In this document: one piece after another, positions 5,499 to 6,405 of the stretch | Layout of the letters: each line of letters starts with the position of its first letter | Numbering within the stretch: the first letter of the stretch is position 1 | NCBI GenBank assembly: GCA_945957225.1 | Contig: CAMFKK010000150.1 | Location: forward strand, 1 to 6,405 | Length of the DNA stretch: 6,405 nt | Origin: an uncultured Sphingobacteriia bacterium | GTDB lineage: Bacteria; Bacteroidota; Bacteroidia; Chitinophagales; Chitinophagaceae | Reading direction: 5' to 3' | Notes under the pieces: model-generated | Seen by the model: the letters and a program-made list of their open reading frames with translations, nothing else | What the model was told of the DNA's origin: nothing | Database searches by the model: none | Translations under genes and position numbers: made by a program

Positions 5499-6347
5499 AT
5501 GGAAAACGAAAACGAACTCAAGGCATTGGTAAGAGAAAAATATGCTGCTATTGCTGAACAATCAAAGGAAGAAAATGCTTCTTCCTGCTGTGGTGCAGGT
5601 GGTTGTAGCACAGAAGTGTATAATATTATGACCGATGATTATACTAATTTAAAAGGCTATAACGCAGATGCAGATCTTGGACTAGGATGTGGTTTGCCAA
5701 CAGCTTTTGCAAAAATCAAAGAGGGTGATGTTGTAATTGATTTAGGAAGTGGAGCAGGGAATGATTGCTTTGTAGCAAGGGCTGCAACTGGCCCATTAGG
5801 TAAAGTCATTGGGATTGATTTTACAGAACAAATGATTGCTAAAGCTAGGCTCAATGCTGAAAAATTAAACTTCCAAAATGTTGAGTTTAGATTGGGCGAT
5901 ATTGAACAAATGCCTGTTTCAGCAAATATGGCAGATGTGGTTGTGAGTAACTGTGTCTTGAATTTGGTACCCAATAAATTCAATGTACTTTCTGAAGTAT
6001 ACCGGGTATTAAAACCTGGTGGACATTTTAGTATTTCTGATATTGTATTAGAAGGTCAATTGCCTACTCAATTAAAACAAGCAGCTGAAATGTATGCAGG
6101 TTGTGTTTCAGGAGCCATTCAAAAAGCAGTGTATATGGAATTGATTGAAACTACTGGTTTTAAAAATATCACTATTCAAAAAAGCAAAGAGATTATTATT
6201 CCAGATGATATTCTTATCAATTACCTGAGCCCAGCAGAAATAGAAGCCTTCCGTAATAGTGGAATGGGCATCTATAGCATTACCGTATACGCAGATAAGC
6301 CAGCAGAAGAAAAAGCTTGTTGTGCGCCAGGATCTGGCTGCTGTTAA
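5499..6347 (+). CDS. arsM: Arsenite S-adenosylmethionine methyltransferase
   Basis: ArsM adds methyl groups from SAM to trivalent arsenic in the cytosol, giving methylated and partly volatile arsenicals. This 282-aa protein has the GLGCGLPTAFAKIKEGD lead (61-77), SAM motif I VVIDLGSGAGND (78-89), the acidic motif II residue in GIDFTEQM (105-112), GDIEQMPV (133-140) and the post-motif YRVLKPGGHFSISD (168-181). The three arsenic-binding cysteines expected from family structures can be placed at C64 (LGCG), C152 (SNCVLNL) and C202 (YAGCVSG). Extra cysteines occur at C30, C31 and C36 in SSCCGAGGCS and in the tail CCAPGSGCC (274-282). They match the N-terminal thiols and Cys-rich ends known in many bacterial homologues. 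The residue after GCG is Leu, where many relatives have Asn. The gene is 35 bases after arsR behind an A-rich leader and is surely co-transcribed with it. No arsC, acr3 or arsB is visible before the window ends. Confidence 0.95.
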   Translation: MENENELKALVREKYAAIAEQSKEENASSCCGAGGCSTEVYNIMTDDYTNLKGYNADADLGLGCGLPTAFAKIKEGDVVIDLGSGAGNDCFVARAATGPLGKVIGIDFTEQMIAKARLNAEKLNFQNVEFRLGDIEQMPVSANMADVVVSNCVLNLVPNKFNVLSEVYRVLKPGGHFSISDIVLEGQLPTQLKQAAEMYAGCVSGAIQKAVYMELIETTGFKNITIQKSKEIIIPDDILINYLSPAEIEAFRNSGMGIYSITVYADKPAEEKACCAPGSGCC

Positions 6348-6350
6348 ATA

Positions 6351-6405
6351 AGTGAAGAGTGAAGAGTGAAGAGTGAAGAGTGAAGAGTGAAGAGTGAAGA
6401 GTGAA
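6351..6405. repeat. Perfect heptanucleotide tandem repeat (AGTGAAG)n
   Basis: Seven full copies of AGTGAAG and six bases of an eighth run without a single mismatch to the window edge, so the true length is unknown. The array begins four bases after the arsM stop codon. The other strand reads as a CTTCACT repeat. There is no dyad, so it is not a hairpin terminator, and a 7-bp unit would shift reading frame if translated. Short perfect arrays like this grow and shrink by replication slippage. Similar heptamer arrays are known in some bacterial intergenic regions (for example the STRR of cyanobacteria), but no function can be assigned here. Confidence 0.95.

Noticed and set aside
5657..5983. Minus-strand open frame of 108 codons inside arsM
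   Set aside because: Fully antisense to the conserved SAM-binding region; a shadow frame.

Overview
The window looks like chromosomal DNA from a member of the Bacteroidota, most likely the Chitinophagaceae or a close relative. This is inferred, not proven. The supporting signs are an AT-rich sequence, no Shine-Dalgarno sequences but A-rich leaders before the starts, matches to the Bacteroidota promoter consensus (TTTG, then TAnnTTTG), a PadR regulator in tandem with a large PspC-domain membrane protein, and a secreted GH43-like glycosidase.

Left part, minus strand (1-3830): the 5' end of gcvT (glycine cleavage T protein) runs off the left edge and has its own promoter-like -7 box. Upstream of it, behind a clear intrinsic terminator, is a 131-aa membrane-anchored protein of unknown function. 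A second terminator then closes an operon that reads, in transcription order: a 64-aa small protein (3730-3536), a PadR-family repressor (3468-3100) and a 741-aa double-PspC membrane protein (3081-856). A perfect 11-bp inverted repeat (3803-3829) covers the likely -33 element of this operon and is the best candidate for the PadR operator. The likely job is a self-regulated envelope-stress or membrane-maintenance module. The small first gene and an EF-hand/TSP3-like loop in the PspC protein are its least explained parts.

Middle, plus strand (4028-5008): one secreted five-bladed beta-propeller protein of the GH43 type with an intact-looking acidic triad. It is divergent from the padR operon and has no visible polysaccharide-utilisation partners here.

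Right part, plus strand (5062-6347): a two-gene arsenic operon, arsR then arsM. Two operators of the same form (ATCG-N8-CGAT), 44 bp apart, sit on the -33 element and on the predicted transcription start, with a perfect TAnnTTTG box between them. ArsR carries the CxC arsenite-binding pair, and ArsM carries the SAM fold and the three conserved cysteines. Both proteins also have extra cysteine pairs at their ends. No arsenite efflux pump or arsenate reductase is visible before the window ends.

Right edge (6351-6405): a perfect heptanucleotide tandem repeat begins four bases after the arsM stop and runs off the window.

No RNA genes, CRISPR arrays, insertion sequences or phage genes were seen. 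Most of the window is ordinary. The regulatory architecture of the two operons, the small gene ahead of padR and the heptamer array deserve the closest look.
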